Shown piece by piece: positions 22,329-22,733 of a stretch of DNA of 22,733 bases. The notes beneath the pieces were generated by a model that made no database searches, was not told the DNA's origin, and saw only the letters and a list, made by a program, of their open reading frames with translations. The DNA is taken from the NCBI GenBank assembly GCA_002399435.1, contig DHDO01000061.1, forward strand, positions 1 through 22,733, in the 5' to 3' direction. How positions within the stretch are numbered: position 1 is the first letter of the stretch; the number at the start of each line of letters is the position of its first letter. Position numbers and translations under genes: made by a program. This DNA comes from Firmicutes bacterium UBA4874 (GTDB taxonomy: Bacteria; Bacillota; Clostridia; Caldicoprobacterales; DTU083).

Positions 22329-22733
22329 TTAACCCTGCAAAGGTTCCCAGTCCTCCAGATGCCGGAGAGTCTGCAGCCGAAACGCGGTAGGCCATGCGAC
22401 AAGCCAGTTGCTGACATACCCTTTTGGAGATGGGGATGCTTCCTTTGAAGTTCCCCAATGGGTATGAAAGAACCCTTCATCCTGACTGCCGGCAGGCCGT
22501 TTTATACCAGACACTTCCAGCGTGCCATCCGAAATCCCAAATGTTCCATTGATCCAGGCTGCCCTGGCCCGCTGCCGCCATATATCCTTTCCGGTAAATC
22601 GGCTCAGCTTCAGCCAGTCCTCCACAAAGCAAAGCGCAAAGGCATCCATATGATGATGCTGGGTGGAGACGGATGCTCCGCCAAATGTATCATAATGCAT
22701 ATCCGAAAGCGGAGTCGCCGATGGAAACACATC
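22329..22733 (-). CDS. C-terminal fragment of a large protein, probably carbohydrate-active
   Basis: The gene enters from beyond the right edge of the window, so only the last 134 residues are seen and no start can be assigned. Histidine- and tryptophan-rich segments such as STQHHHMDAFALCFVEDWLKL, ARAAWINGTFGISDG and GFFHTHWG, with alternating helices, look like the end of an (alpha/alpha)-barrel of the kind found in several glycosidase or lyase families. I do not recognise the family. It lies 130 bases upstream of the GH31 gene on the same strand, with no clear terminator between them, and is likely the previous gene of the same operon. Confidence 0.6.
   Translation of the reverse strand, partial: DVFPSATPLSDMHYDTFGGASVSTQHHHMDAFALCFVEDWLKLSRFTGKDIWRQRARAAWINGTFGISDGTLEVSGIKRPAGSQDEGFFHTHWGTSKEASPSPKGYVSNWLVAWPTAFRLQTLRHLEDWEPLQG

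Noticed and set aside
1..22733. rRNA, tRNA, prophage, integrase and insertion-sequence genes
   Set aside because: None was recognised on either strand. The repeats present are not terminal inverted repeats of a transposase gene.

Overview
The window reads as chromosomal DNA of a Gram-positive anaerobe of the class Clostridia, most likely a Lachnospiraceae-type gut or anaerobic-digester bacterium. This is inferred from several things. Nearly every gene has a strong GGAGG-type ribosome binding site. Intergenic DNA is AT-rich and coding DNA has moderate GC. The gene families also fit: a long class I mannose-6-phosphate isomerase with an extra N-terminal domain, a GntR/UTRA regulator, a ROK kinase, a 458-residue citrate synthase, and an 88-residue acidic protein of a type I recall from Lachnospiraceae. 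No rRNA, tRNA, CRISPR array, phage gene or transposase was found.

Layout. Positions 31-2074 hold two minus-strand genes, a ketopantoate reductase-family protein and a ZIP/GufA-type metal transporter, separated by a purine-rich leader and a degenerate tandem repeat. At 2305-3756 is a cardiolipin synthase on the plus strand. It converges on a GntR/UTRA regulator (3782-4498, minus). That regulator is divergent from a two-gene sugar-phosphate operon (mannose-6-phosphate isomerase, then ROK kinase, 4720-7449). A sugar-phosphate isomerase/epimerase-type TIM barrel (7596-8561, minus) and a newly read 52-residue membrane protein (8870-9028, minus) follow. Next are citrate synthase and a flavin-reductase-like protein (9432-11443, plus), a YihY/BrkB membrane protein (11440-12312, minus) and a small conserved acidic protein (12421-12687, plus).

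From 22733 down to 12773 every gene is on the minus strand, in an apparent carbohydrate-catabolic locus. In transcription order these are: the C-terminal end of a large protein that runs off the window, a GH31 alpha-xylosidase-type glycosidase, the wreck of a short-chain dehydrogenase, a fucose-isomerase-like (COG2407-type) protein, a cysteine desulfurase family protein, a 103-residue hypothetical, a 911-residue protein with a GH67/GH20-like N-terminal architecture, and a sialidase-fold (Asp-box) beta-propeller. None of the complete enzymes shows a signal peptide, so this looks like cytoplasmic processing of imported oligosaccharides. No transporter gene lies in the window. The desulfurase and its small partner are unexpected in such a cluster.

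The most unusual signal is not a gene. At seven intergenic places there are short, degenerate direct repeats (units of about 14, 16, 17, 19, 22, 30 and 74 bp), each with its own unit sequence. At two of them (the ZIP gene and the 103-residue gene) the repeated unit contains the last codons and stop of the adjacent gene. At a third (the sialidase-like gene) the repeats start right after the stop. At a fourth (GH31) the repeat duplicates the Shine-Dalgarno region. This suggests local tandem duplication as a recurrent process in this genome.
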